This document shows, piece by piece, positions 16,642 through 25,973 of a stretch of 64,000 nucleotides of DNA. Numbering within the stretch: the first letter of the stretch is position 1; the number at the start of each line of letters is the position of its first letter. The notes beneath the pieces are model-generated. The model saw nothing but the letters and a program-made list of their open reading frames with translations. It had not been told where the DNA came from and did no database searches. This DNA comes from Chryseobacterium sp. H1D6B (GTDB lineage: Bacteria > Bacteroidota > Bacteroidia > Flavobacteriales > Weeksellaceae), in the NCBI RefSeq assembly GCF_029892445.1, contig NZ_JARXVJ010000001.1:1984001-2048000 (forward strand), in the 5' to 3' direction. Made by a program: the position numbers and the translations under genes.

Positions 16642-18939
16642 CTATTTTTTTGCCTTAGCACTCATATAAAAAGTAAGCTTTCCTCCATTTGTAATGTCAG
16701 AATGTTTCAACGTAAAATTTTTAATCTCTTTTCCGTTCAAAATGATTTTCTCAACATAGACATTCTTCGGACTTTGATTAACCGTTTCGATTTCAAATGT
16801 TTTTCCGTTTTCTAAAGAAAGAACGGCATGGTCTACTGCAGGACTTCCTACCGCATAATCTTCTGATCCGGGAGCGACAGGGTAAAAGCCGAGAGAACTT
16901 AAAATATACCAGGCACTCATCTGTCCGGTATCGTCATTTCCTCCAAGTCCGTCAGGAGTAGCCTTGTACTGCATTTCTAAAATATGTCTCACCTGCGCCT
17001 GTGTTTTCCATGGCTGTCCGGCCCAGTTGTAAAGATAGGCAACGTGATGGGCAGGTTCATTTCCGTGCACATAACCGCCGATGATTCCTTCTCTTGTAAT
17101 GTCTTCTGTATCTGCAAAAAACTCGTCTGATAGATGCATGCTGAACAATTCATCAAGCTTAGAAACAAATTTTTTCTTGCCGCCCATTAACTTTATTAAT
17201 TCATCAGGGGTTTGAGGAACAAAGAAACTGTAATTCCAGGAATTCCCTTCAATAAATCCTTGTCCGTGCGTAATCAATGGATCAAAATCTTTTTTGAAAC
17301 TTCCATCCGCTAGCTTCGGACGCATGAATCCAATATTTTTATCAAAATTATTTTTCCAGTTTTCGGAACGTTTTATAAACTGGTTGTATATTTCTGTTTC
17401 TCCTAAATGTTTCGCAAGTTGTGCAACAGCCCAGTCGTCATAAGCATATTCCAATGTATTGGAAACTGAAGTACCGTTTTTCTCAGCAGGAATATATCCT
17501 AAATCTATATATTGTCCGATTCCTTCATAGTCCCTTTTGTTTGCTGTTTCTACGCAGGCTTTCAATGCCTCTTTCGGATCGCCTGTGTAAACTCCTTTGA
17601 TAATGGCATCTGAAACTACACTTACACTGTGGTAGCCGCTCATACACCAGTTTTCATTAGCGTAATGAGACCATACCGGCAGCATCTTTAAAGAAAATTG
17701 ATTATAATGTGCCATCATGGATTTTACAATATCATCATTCCTTTTGGGCTGGATAATATTAAAAAACGGATGCAGTGCACGATATGTATCCCAGAGTGAA
17801 AAAGTAGTATAATTGGTGAAGCCTTCAGCTGTATGGATGTTTTGATCCAGTCCTTTATAGTCTCCGTTCGCATCCATATAAATAGTAGGATTAATGAAAG
17901 TGTGGTACATCGCAGTATAGAAGTTAGTCTTTTCATTTTCAGAACCTTGAATAACGATTTTATTAAGTTCATTATTCCAGTCTTCTTGAGTTTTAGCTTT
18001 TATCTGGTCAAAAGTTAAATTTCCAGCTTCTTTTTCTAAATTATCTAAAGCATTGGCCTGGCTTACCGGAGAAAGGGCAAGTTTTACTTCGACAGCTTCA
18101 TTTTCATTTGTATCAAAATCAAAGTACATTTTCAGGTTTTTTCCTGCAATCTCAGGGAAGTTTTTAGTCTGGTCAAATTTTCTCCAGAACCCGCCGTATA
18201 CTTGCTTCCCGTCATAGTTTTTCTGTCCGTAAGATTTAAAAGGTTTCGAAAATTTCATGGCAAAATAAACAGTTCTTGTTCTTGCCCATCCGTTGGTCTG
18301 ACGGTAGCCGGTAATTGTATTTCCATTTTCTATACGCACATACGTCCACACGTTTTTCCCATTGTAATTGTAAATTCCAGAGGTGAGATCTAAAATAATA
18401 TGGGATTCGTCAGATTTTGGAAATGTGTAACGGTGAACCCCGACTCTTGTCGTAGCTGTAAGTTCTGCCAGAATTTTATAATCTTCCAGCTGCACTTTGT
18501 AATAGCCGGCTTCTGCTTTTTCATTTTGATGCGAAAATCTGCTTCTGTAGTCGCTTCCGGGGTTTGAAGCCGTTCCAGGGTTTAATTGCAGTTTTCCGAC
18601 TGTCGGCATTACTAAAAAATCTCCCAGATCAGAATGTCCTGTTCCGCTGAAATGGGTAGAACTGAAACCTACAATTGTTTTATCTTCATAACGGTAGCCT
18701 GCACAGTATTTATAAACTTCACCATTATATTTTCCATTGAGTTCATAAGAAATGGTATCCGTTTCCGGGCTTAACTGCACTGCCCCGAAAGGTGCCGTAG
18801 CTCCTGGATAAGTATGTCCCATTTTCTCTGTCCCGATTAACGGATTTACATATTGATACAGCTTTTCAAATTTTTGAGCATTAAACATCAAACTGGAAAA
18901 TGTAAAGAAGAAAAAAATAAAAGTTTCTGACTTTTTCAT
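16642..18939 (-). CDS. GH92 family glycosyl hydrolase (alpha-mannosidase-like)
   Basis: The 765-residue protein has a signal peptide (MKKSETFIFFFFTFSSLMFNAQ) and matches family GH92 over its length: YVNPLIGTEKMGHTYPGATAPFGAVQLSPET at the N-terminus, FSLWDTYRALHP, and the C-terminal GGNDDTGQMSAWYILSSLGFYPVAPG with the catalytic-region acidic residues. GH92 enzymes are calcium-dependent exo-alpha-mannosidases in known members. It should be periplasmic or outer membrane-associated. No polysaccharide-utilisation susC/susD pair lies nearby, so it appears isolated. Confidence 0.92.
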   Translation of the reverse strand: MKKSETFIFFFFTFSSLMFNAQKFEKLYQYVNPLIGTEKMGHTYPGATAPFGAVQLSPETDTISYELNGKYNGEVYKYCAGYRYEDKTIVGFSSTHFSGTGHSDLGDFLVMPTVGKLQLNPGTASNPGSDYRSRFSHQNEKAEAGYYKVQLEDYKILAELTATTRVGVHRYTFPKSDESHIILDLTSGIYNYNGKNVWTYVRIENGNTITGYRQTNGWARTRTVYFAMKFSKPFKSYGQKNYDGKQVYGGFWRKFDQTKNFPEIAGKNLKMYFDFDTNENEAVEVKLALSPVSQANALDNLEKEAGNLTFDQIKAKTQEDWNNELNKIVIQGSENEKTNFYTAMYHTFINPTIYMDANGDYKGLDQNIHTAEGFTNYTTFSLWDTYRALHPFFNIIQPKRNDDIVKSMMAHYNQFSLKMLPVWSHYANENWCMSGYHSVSVVSDAIIKGVYTGDPKEALKACVETANKRDYEGIGQYIDLGYIPAEKNGTSVSNTLEYAYDDWAVAQLAKHLGETEIYNQFIKRSENWKNNFDKNIGFMRPKLADGSFKKDFDPLITHGQGFIEGNSWNYSFFVPQTPDELIKLMGGKKKFVSKLDELFSMHLSDEFFADTEDITREGIIGGYVHGNEPAHHVAYLYNWAGQPWKTQAQVRHILEMQYKATPDGLGGNDDTGQMSAWYILSSLGFYPVAPGSEDYAVGSPAVDHAVLSLENGKTFEIETVNQSPKNVYVEKIILNGKEIKNFTLKHSDITNGGKLTFYMSAKAKK

Positions 18940-19067
18940 GAATAAATAAATTTTCGAGGTATAAAAATAATTAAAAATTGAGGAATAATTATTTATAACA
19001 TTGATTTATAAAGTTATTTTCGGCGTCATCCATTTAATATTTATTATTTTTAGAAAAAATTAAAAGT

Positions 19068-19949
19068 ATGAATCTATATACACAGCCAATGCTCCGCGAA
19101 GGCGCACTTAAAGATAAAGTGGCGGTAGTAACAGGCGGCGGAAGCGGTCTTGGAAAGGCTATGACTAAATACTTTCTGCAGTTAGGAGCCAAAGTAGTCA
19201 TTACGTCCCGTAATTTAGAAAAGCTGCAGGCCACGGCTAAAGAGCTCGAAGACGAAACAGGCGGAAAAGTTCTTTGTGTAGCCTGCGACGTAAGAAATTG
19301 GGATGAGGTGGAAGCGATGAAAGAAGCAGCTTTGAAAGAATTCGGCAGCATTGATATTTTATTGAATAATGCAGCGGGAAATTTCATTTCTCCCACCGAA
19401 AGATTAACACATTCTGCATTTGATTCTATTTTAGACATTGTTTTGAAAGGAACAAAAAACTGTACGCTTTCCATTGGAAAACACTGGATAGATTCTAAAA
19501 CTCCGGGAACGGTTTTAAATATTGTAACCACCTATTCATGGACGGGTTCTGCTTATGTAGTGCCTTCTGCCTGTGCAAAAGCAGGTGTTCTTGCAATGAC
19601 AAGATCATTAGCGGTAGAATGGGCAAAATATGGAATCCGTTTCAATGCAATTGCGCCGGGTCCTTTCCCTACAAAAGGAGCTTGGGACAGACTGCTGCCG
19701 GGAGATCTGCAGGAAAAATTTGATATGAGAAAAAAAGTTCCTTTAAGAAGAGTAGGGGAACATCAGGAGCTGGCCAACCTAGCGGCCTACTTGGTTTCAG
19801 ATTATTCTGCTTATATGAATGGGGAAGTAGTAACAATCGACGGTGGAGAATGGCTTCAGGGAGCTGGGGAATTCAATATGCTGGAAGATGTTCCGCAGGA
19901 AATGTGGGATATGCTGGAAGCAATGATCAAATCAAAAAAATCTAATTAA
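19068..19949 (+). CDS. SDR family oxidoreductase, 2,4-dienoyl-CoA reductase-like
   Basis: The 293-residue protein has the SDR Rossmann motif [11 protein letters not shown] (about 22-32), NNAAGNF, and the C-terminal [13 protein letters not shown]. At the usual YxxxK site it reads [10 protein letters not shown]: the Lys is kept but Tyr is absent. Loss of this Tyr is typical of the short 2,4-dienoyl-CoA reductases, which reduce dienoyl-CoA with NADPH during oxidation of unsaturated fatty acids. Length and sequence also fit DECR-like proteins of Bacteroidota. It is a single gene closed by a hairpin at 19971. Confidence 0.8.
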   Translation: MNLYTQPMLREGALKDKVAVVTGGGSGLGKAMTKYFLQLGAKVVITSRNLEKLQATAKELEDETGGKVLCVACDVRNWDEVEAMKEAALKEFGSIDILLNNAAGNFISPTERLTHSAFDSILDIVLKGTKNCTLSIGKHWIDSKTPGTVLNIVTTYSWTGSAYVVPSACAKAGVLAMTRSLAVEWAKYGIRFNAIAPGPFPTKGAWDRLLPGDLQEKFDMRKKVPLRRVGEHQELANLAAYLVSDYSAYMNGEVVTIDGGEWLQGAGEFNMLEDVPQEMWDMLEAMIKSKKSN

Positions 19950-19970
19950 TTAAATTAACACATAAAAACT

Positions 19971-20002
19971 CTCGGATTTGTAACAATTCCGGGATTTTTT
20001 TT
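19971..20002 (+). terminator. Terminator after SDR gene
   Basis: An imperfect hairpin (CTCGGA with TCCGGG ends, TTGT/ACAA inside) is followed by a run of eight T. It fits a Rho-independent terminator on the plus strand. Confidence 0.7.
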
Positions 20003-20035
20003 ACCTATCCTAGTAAGAATATAAACTTTTTTCAA

Positions 20036-22231
20036 ATGAATTTTAAACTTCCAATCCTTGCTTCTGCAATGGCAGTATTTCTGTTTTCAGGATCTGCTTT
20101 TGCTCAGGAAGCTCCAAAATATGATTATGCAGAGGCTTTTAAACCTTTCTTTTATCCGCAGACAGGTACAGAAACACGCTCTGCAAGCGGACAGCCCGGA
20201 CATGCATACTGGCAGGACTCAGCAGACTATAATCTGAATGTAAGCCTGAATGATACCAAAAATGAAATTACAGGAACGGCTGAAATTACCTATACCAACA
20301 ACAGTCCTGATAAGCTTGGCTTTCTTTGGCTGCAGCTGGATCAGAACTTATTTGCAAAAGATTCCCGCGGTAATGCCGTTGTTCCGATTTCCGGAAGCAG
20401 AAACGGAGCTCACGGAGATTTTGACGGCGGATATAAAATTAAATCTGTAAAACTTGACGGTAAAGATGTAAAATACACAATTACTGATACAAGAATGCAG
20501 ATCGATCTTCCGAAAGAACTTAAAGCAAAAGGAGGGGTTGCAAAAATTAAAATTGAATATACATTTGTTTCTCCAGAATACGGATCTGACAGAATGGGAG
20601 TGCAGGAAACGAAAAACGGAAAAGTTTTCACGATGGCACAGTGGTATCCAAGAATGTGTGTTTATGACGATGTGCTGGGATGGAATACAATGCCTTATCT
20701 GGGAGCTTCAGAATTTTATTTAGAATATGGTAATATCACAGCAAATATCACAGTTCCGGCTAATCATTATGTGGTAGCTTCAGGAGAACTTCTTAATGAA
20801 AAAGAAGTATACAGTAAAGAAGAAAATAACCGATGGAGCCAGGCAAGAAACAGTGATAAGACTGTAATGATCCATTCAGAATCTGAAATCGGGAAAAATC
20901 AGGCTTCAGGGACGAAAACATGGAAGTTTAAAATTAATCAGACGAGAGATTTTGCCTGGGCATCTTCACCGGCATTTGTTTTAGATGCGGCAAGAATTAA
21001 TCTGCCGAGCGGTAAAAAATCTTTAGCAATTTCTGCATATCCAGCAGAAAGCGGAGGTGAAAAAGCTTGGGGAAGATCTACAGAATATACTAAGGCGGCG
21101 ATAGAACATTATTCACAGAAATGGTATGAATATACCTATCCCGCAGCTACCAATGTCGCAGGAAATGAAGGCGGCATGGAATATCCGGGAATCGTGTTCT
21201 GCAGCATGGATTCTAAAGGAGATGATCTTTGGGGAGTTACAGACCACGAATTCGGGCACAACTGGTTTCCAATGATCGTAGGATCTAATGAAAGACTATT
21301 TGCATGGATGGATGAAGGCTTTAATACCTTTATCAACGGACTTTCTACAGAAGCTTTCAATAAAGGGGAATATTATAAGAAACCAAATATTGCCCAGACA
21401 GGATCTTTCCTGATGAGTGATAATTTCGAACCGATCATGGTAGGTGCTGATAATATGAAGGAAAGAAGTATCGGAGTTCTTGCTTATTACAAGCCTGGAA
21501 TGGGATTAGATATCTTAAGAAACTCAATTCTCGGCCCTGAAAAATTTGACAAAGCTTTCAGAACATACATAGACCGTTGGGCTTTCAAACATCCTACCCC
21601 TTGGGATTTCTTCCATACGATGGAAAATGTTTCAGGTGAGGAGCTGAATTGGTTCTGGAGAGGATGGTTTTTCAGTAAATGGAAAATCGATCAGTCTGTT
21701 AAAAGTGTGAAGTATACAAACGGTGATTTTAAAAACGGTGCTCAGATTACAGTTGAGAACCTTGGCCAGCTGCCGATGCCTACTACGGTTCAGGTGAAGT
21801 TTAAAGACGGTACCGAAAAAATTATAAAACTTCCTGTGGAGGTTTGGAAAAGAAATACAGAATGGACTTTCAAAGTAGATTCTAATAAAGAAATTGATGA
21901 GGTGAAATTAGATCCAAATTCTCAGATCCCCGATATCAACATGAAAAATAACAGCTGGAGTGCTGCACAGGCTAAACCGGTTGAGAAAATTAATGCTAAA
22001 GATTTCACCGGAACTTTTGGCAGTAAAGAAGCTCCGATTAAGATTGTATTTTCTGAGAAAAGCGGACAGCTTTATGCAAAGGCAGGCGGACAGGCAGAAT
22101 TTCCTCTGGAATATACAGGTGACAGTACATTCACTTTTGATCAGGCAGGTCTTGTGGTAGTTTTCAGTAAGGATAAGAAAACAATTACTTTTTCACAGGG
22201 CGGAAGAGAATTTAAATTCAATAAAGAATAG
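20036..22231 (+). CDS. Secreted M1 family metallopeptidase
   Basis: The 731-residue protein has a signal peptide (cleavage near AFAQ) and a complete gluzincin site: H404-E405-F-G-H408 and E427 in DEGFNTF, exactly HExxH-x18-E. M1 enzymes are zinc aminopeptidases; this one carries the [10 protein letters not shown] exopeptidase-type motif. The C-terminal 90 residues form a DUF3471-like beta domain ([18 protein letters not shown]). It is periplasmic or outer membrane-linked. A second M1 gene lies at 28446. It is followed by a hairpin at 22287. Confidence 0.92.
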   Translation: MNFKLPILASAMAVFLFSGSAFAQEAPKYDYAEAFKPFFYPQTGTETRSASGQPGHAYWQDSADYNLNVSLNDTKNEITGTAEITYTNNSPDKLGFLWLQLDQNLFAKDSRGNAVVPISGSRNGAHGDFDGGYKIKSVKLDGKDVKYTITDTRMQIDLPKELKAKGGVAKIKIEYTFVSPEYGSDRMGVQETKNGKVFTMAQWYPRMCVYDDVLGWNTMPYLGASEFYLEYGNITANITVPANHYVVASGELLNEKEVYSKEENNRWSQARNSDKTVMIHSESEIGKNQASGTKTWKFKINQTRDFAWASSPAFVLDAARINLPSGKKSLAISAYPAESGGEKAWGRSTEYTKAAIEHYSQKWYEYTYPAATNVAGNEGGMEYPGIVFCSMDSKGDDLWGVTDHEFGHNWFPMIVGSNERLFAWMDEGFNTFINGLSTEAFNKGEYYKKPNIAQTGSFLMSDNFEPIMVGADNMKERSIGVLAYYKPGMGLDILRNSILGPEKFDKAFRTYIDRWAFKHPTPWDFFHTMENVSGEELNWFWRGWFFSKWKIDQSVKSVKYTNGDFKNGAQITVENLGQLPMPTTVQVKFKDGTEKIIKLPVEVWKRNTEWTFKVDSNKEIDEVKLDPNSQIPDINMKNNSWSAAQAKPVEKINAKDFTGTFGSKEAPIKIVFSEKSGQLYAKAGGQAEFPLEYTGDSTFTFDQAGLVVVFSKDKKTITFSQGGREFKFNKE

Positions 22232-22286
22232 TATTCCCGTTCTTTCTAAAATAGTTTTTAATTAAATAACATAAATGTAATTTTTT

Positions 22287-22320
22287 AAAGCTTCTCTCTC
22301 GCAGAGAAGCTTTATTTTTG
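22287..22320 (+). terminator. Terminator after first M1 peptidase gene
   Basis: An 11-bp perfect stem (22287-22297 with 22303-22313) with a 5-nt loop is followed by a T-rich tail. The tail also contains TATTTTTG (22313-22320), a match to the flavobacterial -7 element, so it might overlap the promoter of the next gene. Confidence 0.8.
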
Positions 22321-22346
22321 TTGCTTTATTATTTAAAATGTAGATT

Positions 22347-23174
22347 ATGAATTTCAGATTTTCAATACTAACCTTACTGTTTTTTGCATTGGGATTCTCG
22401 CAGGATCTTAAAGTGATGAGTTTCAATATCAGGCTGCAGGTGGAATCCGATAAAGAAAATGCGTGGACAGAAAGAAAACAGGATGTTGTAGAGCTGTTAA
22501 AGTATTATCATCCGGATTATTTCGGAGTTCAGGAAGCACTTCCGGAACAGATGAGAGACCTTAAAAATAATTTAGGTGAATATGATTATGTAGGAGTAGG
22601 AAGAGATGACGGTAAGTTAAAAGGAGAATTTTCAGCCATTTTTTATGATAAAAATAGACTTCAGGTAATGAAATCTGGAACCTTCTGGCTTTCCGAAACT
22701 CCTGAGCAGCCTTCAAAAGGATGGGATGCTGCCTGCAACAGAGTCTGTACGTATGCGGTGTTTAAAGATAAAAAATATAACAATGAATTTTTGGCAATGA
22801 ATCTTCATTTTGACCATGTAGGAAATGTAGCGAGGGTAAAATCTGCAGAGTTGATTCTAAAAAAGATAAAAGAATTAAATCCGAAAAATCTGCCGTTAAC
22901 CTTAAGCGGCGATTTCAATTTAACAGAAGATACTGAGCCCATTAAAACCCTTTCTCAAAATTTAGAAGACAGTTTTTATAATGCGGCAAAGAAACATTAC
23001 GGTCCGGTAGGAACTTTCACGGCATTCAACGTTGATGAAGTACCGAAAGATAGAATAGACTATATTTTTGTAAAGGGATTACAGATAAAATCTCACAGAC
23101 ATATTAATGACAGACGGGAAAATCTGCTGTATCCATCAGATCATTTTCCTGTGCTTGTAGAGTTGTCGTTCTAA
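22347..23174 (+). CDS. Secreted endonuclease/exonuclease/phosphatase family protein
   Basis: The 275-residue protein has a short signal peptide (MNFRFSILTLLFFALGFSQ) and the EEP fold: MSFNIRLQ, GVQEALPEQ (metal Glu), MNLHFDHVG, LSGDFNLTED, DRIDYIFVKG and the final SDHFPVLVEL. All catalytic residues (Asn, Glu, Asp-Asn, Asp-His) are in place, so it should be an active Mg-dependent phosphodiesterase or phosphatase. The exact substrate is unknown; it resembles the metal-dependent hydrolases often found in Bacteroidota. It converges with the response regulator gene 9 nt away. Confidence 0.88.
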   Translation: MNFRFSILTLLFFALGFSQDLKVMSFNIRLQVESDKENAWTERKQDVVELLKYYHPDYFGVQEALPEQMRDLKNNLGEYDYVGVGRDDGKLKGEFSAIFYDKNRLQVMKSGTFWLSETPEQPSKGWDAACNRVCTYAVFKDKKYNNEFLAMNLHFDHVGNVARVKSAELILKKIKELNPKNLPLTLSGDFNLTEDTEPIKTLSQNLEDSFYNAAKKHYGPVGTFTAFNVDEVPKDRIDYIFVKGLQIKSHRHINDRRENLLYPSDHFPVLVELSF

Positions 23175-23182
23175 GATAAAAA

Positions 23183-23869
23183 TTATTTTTCCGGAAAATC
23201 AATTTCAAATCCAATTCCTCTCAGGGACTGGATTTTTATTTGGGGATCATAATTTAAATATTTTCTGAGTCTGCTGATAAATACATCGAGACTTCTTCCT
23301 GTAAAATAATCATTGATTTCCCAAAGATTATCTAAAATATCATCCCGTTTTATTGTCTGCTGGTTGTGTTTCAAAAGATAAAGCAACAGATCTTTTTCAC
23401 GGATGGTTAAGCGGATGTTTCCTTTTGGATGGGTCAGCGTCAGCTTTTTTGAATCTAAAACATATTCACCTATTTTCACCTGAGCTTCTAAAGGAGAAGA
23501 TGTTGTTCTTTTGAGAATATTTTTAATTCTAAGAACTAATTCCTCAGGATCGCAGGGTTTTGCAATATAATCATCGGCTCCAATTTTCAGCCCCGTCAGC
23601 CGGTCTATTTTCTGGTTCTTGGCCGTTAAGAAAAGGATAGGAAACTCCTGTTTTTCTTTCAGAATGATTTTAGCCAGAGAAAATCCGTCCATGTTAGGCA
23701 TCATAATGTCTAGAATACCAATGTGAAAATAAAAGTCTGCCGTTAAGATATTCACTACATCTTCAGGGTTTTTAAACCAAGCGACTTCGAAATCTTCAAG
23801 TTCCAGATACTGTTTAAGAATCATCCCGAAATCCTGATCATCTTCTACTAAAAGAATTTTAGTTTTCAT
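23183..23869 (-). CDS. OmpR-family response regulator
   Basis: The 228-residue protein has a receiver domain (1-120) with the acidic pocket VEDD, phospho-acceptor D54 in GILDIMMPNMDG, and K105-region AKPCDPEEL. A winged-helix OmpR/PhoB DNA-binding domain follows (about 130-225, LTIREKDLLLYLLKH and RSLDVFISRLRKYL). It overlaps the upstream sensor kinase gene by 11 nt. I propose that it binds the 11-bp-spaced CATTAAC direct repeats at 25227-25244 and 25850-25878, upstream of the GLPGLI gene and the TonB-type receptor. Confidence 0.93.
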   Translation of the reverse strand: MKTKILLVEDDQDFGMILKQYLELEDFEVAWFKNPEDVVNILTADFYFHIGILDIMMPNMDGFSLAKIILKEKQEFPILFLTAKNQKIDRLTGLKIGADDYIAKPCDPEELVLRIKNILKRTTSSPLEAQVKIGEYVLDSKKLTLTHPKGNIRLTIREKDLLLYLLKHNQQTIKRDDILDNLWEINDYFTGRSLDVFISRLRKYLNYDPQIKIQSLRGIGFEIDFPEK

Positions 23870-25178
23870 AAGGCATGTTTATTTTAAAAGTTGTTCCTTC
23901 TTTCAGCTGGCTGGTAAGGTCTATCTTACCGTTATATTTTTTAATGATATTCTGAACAAAATAAAGCCCGAGTCCCAATCCTTTTGTATTATGAATATTA
24001 TTGGACTGTATCCTGTAAAATTTTTCAAAAATACTTTTAAGTTCTTTTTTTTCTATGCCCAGTCCATTGTCTGAAACTGTAATTGCTAAACTTTCCTGTG
24101 GAGTAGAAATATTGATCTTTACAACAGATGAGCCGTATTTTACGCTGTTTTCACACAGGTTTTTAATAATGGTTTCCATTAGGTTTTTATCAAACGGAAG
24201 TTCCTGCGAAACCTCATTTTTTAGAATAAACTGAATTTCCGGATAGGTAAAAGCCAGATCATGAATAAAGAAATCCCAGTCTTTGGGCTGTATCTTGATA
24301 ATTTCACCTTCTGTTTCATCCTTGTGGAGCTGAGACATCAGGCTTTCAAGACGGCTGATCTGCCTTTCCATAAGCGGAAGGGTTTCAGGATTCCAGTCTT
24401 TTTTCAGTGCTTTAGAAGCGATTTTCAGTGTGGCGATCGGAGTTTTAAACTCGTGTGAAATATTGTCGACTACGGTATGAAGAATTTCTACCTGTTTCTG
24501 CTGTTTAATTAAATTCTTAATGGTGAAAATATACAATAACAAAACGCTTGTCAGCAGGGCAATACAGCATAAAATAAGAAAGGTGAGCTCTCTGAAGACA
24601 ATGTTTTTAATATTTAAAATTTCAAAATCTGTCTGGCTCTTTACACGAAAGCTGCTGTTCTTAATGATTTTACTTTCATCATCTGATGTTGATTTGGAAG
24701 AGGTCTGCCAGTTTCCAGTATTTGAGATTCCGGCTTTTACAACTTTATTTCTTGTTTCAAAGAGTGTAATGGGTCTGTCAAGAAGATTGGTTTTGGAAGG
24801 GAGAAAAATAATTGATAAGTATTGTATTTTCACTGCGACTTTATAGCCTTCTTTTTCGAACTGCTTGTCTACGTAATTACTGATCTGGTCTCTGGTTTTT
24901 TTTCTATTTTCTTCAAAGAGATTCAAGAATTCTTTTTTGTCGATTTTTTTATCTGTATACTTAATGAAAATACGCTGGAGGGATTCATCTGATGCTTTTT
25001 TCAAGCCTCTTGTGTCTTCGAGATTATCGGTATAGTTAGTGAGTTTATTATATACAATTCTGTATATTTCACGTTCTTTTACCTGGTATGTTTTGTACAT
25101 AAAAAAAGCCTGGATTCCTAGAAGGAGCAGAAATAATGCAGCAAAAAGAGCAATAAGATTTTTACTTTTGAAAACCAT
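23859..25178 (-). CDS. Sensor histidine kinase (HisKA type)
   Basis: The 439-residue membrane kinase has TM1 (about 9-28), a periplasmic domain (about 29-195) and TM2 (about 196-219). The HisKA motif is VVDNISHEFKTP with phospho-acceptor H242, and the ATPase domain carries NLCENSVKYG, DNGLGIEKKE and GLGLGLYFV. It should sense an envelope signal and phosphorylate the downstream OmpR regulator. The pair is divergent from the GLPGLI and TonB-type genes. Such kinase-regulator-GLPGLI-receptor groupings occur widely in Chryseobacterium as I recall. Confidence 0.93.
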   Translation of the reverse strand: MVFKSKNLIALFAALFLLLLGIQAFFMYKTYQVKEREIYRIVYNKLTNYTDNLEDTRGLKKASDESLQRIFIKYTDKKIDKKEFLNLFEENRKKTRDQISNYVDKQFEKEGYKVAVKIQYLSIIFLPSKTNLLDRPITLFETRNKVVKAGISNTGNWQTSSKSTSDDESKIIKNSSFRVKSQTDFEILNIKNIVFRELTFLILCCIALLTSVLLLYIFTIKNLIKQQKQVEILHTVVDNISHEFKTPIATLKIASKALKKDWNPETLPLMERQISRLESLMSQLHKDETEGEIIKIQPKDWDFFIHDLAFTYPEIQFILKNEVSQELPFDKNLMETIIKNLCENSVKYGSSVVKINISTPQESLAITVSDNGLGIEKKELKSIFEKFYRIQSNNIHNTKGLGLGLYFVQNIIKKYNGKIDLTSQLKEGTTFKINMPYEN

Positions 25179-25214
25179 AATAACAAATATAAAGCTTTAG
25201 TCTTTTTCCTTTAA

Positions 25215-25278
25215 CAGTTAATTCATCATTAACCTTTCATTAACCCAGATTCTTAGATTAAATACTCACTTTTGTACC
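25215..25278 (+). promoter_or_regulatory. CATTAAC direct repeats and promoter element upstream of the GLPGLI gene
   Basis: Two CATTAAC copies (25227-25233 and 25238-25244) lie 11 bp apart, with a weaker CAGTTAA before them. After exactly 23 nt comes ACTTTTGTACC (25268-25278). The same block with the same 23-nt gap occurs at 25850-25912 before the TonB-type receptor. The 11-bp period fits an OmpR-family activator on one face of DNA. The adjacent two-component regulator is the obvious candidate; binding is inferred. Confidence 0.7.
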
Positions 25279-25375
25279 GCGGGGTAAATTATATTTCTAA
25301 TGTATTCAGACGGAATAAATATAAACTTACACTGCGATGAATTTTTTAATTTGCACCTTATAATAATAGTAATCA

Positions 25376-25759
25376 GTGAAAAAAATAGCTTTTCTTTTCG
25401 TTCTGTCAGGTTTTACTTTTTTTAATGCTCAAAGTGTTAATTATCAAAATAGGATGTCTGTTTACGGGCACGGCCAGGGAAAAATGAAACCAACTATTGA
25501 AACTGAAAATACCATTCAATGGAAAATTGAATCGGAAACAAAAGAAATAGATGCTTATCATCTGCAGAAAGCAACAGCAAGTTTTGGAGGAAGGAGACTG
25601 ACTGCATGGTTCAGCCCTGATATTGCATTTTGTGAGGGCGGATACAAGTTTGCCGGTCTTCCGGGATTAGTATTGTATGTAGAAGACAGCGGGAAAGAAT
25701 TTGTATATAAAAAGAATTTGAAAAAGAATGGAGACTTAATAATAAGAGAAGCTTCATAG
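25376..25759 (+). CDS. Shortened GLPGLI family protein
   Basis: The 127-residue protein has a signal peptide (to FNAQ) and the name-giving motif FAGLPGLVLYV (94-99 core), preceded by IQWKIESETKEIDAYHLQKATASFGGRRLTAWFSPDIAF. Known GLPGLI proteins are usually 230-290 residues; here both the part between signal and core and the C-terminal third are missing. The start is GTG where relatives begin with ATG and an MKK signal. It may be decaying, yet the reading frame and upstream CATTAAC boxes are intact. Family members are secreted and usually pair with a receptor like the next gene. Function is unknown. Confidence 0.7.
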   Translation: MKKIAFLFVLSGFTFFNAQSVNYQNRMSVYGHGQGKMKPTIETENTIQWKIESETKEIDAYHLQKATASFGGRRLTAWFSPDIAFCEGGYKFAGLPGLVLYVEDSGKEFVYKKNLKKNGDLIIREAS

Positions 25760-25802
25760 AATCTAAAATAACCTTGTGAAACTTATCAAAATATTGATTT
25801 TC

Positions 25803-25836
25803 AGACTTGAATTAAACATTGTTCAAGTCTTTTTTA
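25803..25836 (+). terminator. Terminator after the GLPGLI gene
   Basis: A 9-bp perfect stem (25803-25811 with 25822-25830) is followed by a T-run. It separates the GLPGLI gene from the receptor gene, so the receptor needs its own promoter, consistent with the second CATTAAC array at 25850. Confidence 0.75.
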
Positions 25837-25849
25837 TGTCTAAAATGAT

Positions 25850-25912
25850 CATTAACCCATCATTAACCTTCCATTAACCGAAATTCTCTCGGGTAAATTG
25901 GACTTTTGTACC
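25850..25912 (+). promoter_or_regulatory. Triple CATTAAC array and promoter element upstream of the TonB-type receptor
   Basis: Three exact CATTAAC copies start at 25850, 25861 and 25872, each 11 bp apart. ACTTTTGTACC follows at 25902-25912, 23 nt after the last repeat, the same as upstream of the GLPGLI gene. Other flanking bases differ between the two regions, so the shared parts look selected. Binding by the neighbouring OmpR-type regulator is inferred. Confidence 0.72.
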
Positions 25913-25973
25913 AGAAGTTAATAAAACAGATATTTTTCTGTTTTCAATATCATTTAATCTTAAAAAATAAATC

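Noticed and set aside
19034..19531. 165-codon minus-strand frame opposite the SDR gene
   Set aside because: The plus-strand SDR has full family motifs; the antisense frame has none and no start context.
24520..24846. 108-codon plus-strand frame inside the histidine kinase gene
   Set aside because: It is antisense to a complete kinase with all motifs, and it has no recognisable domain.
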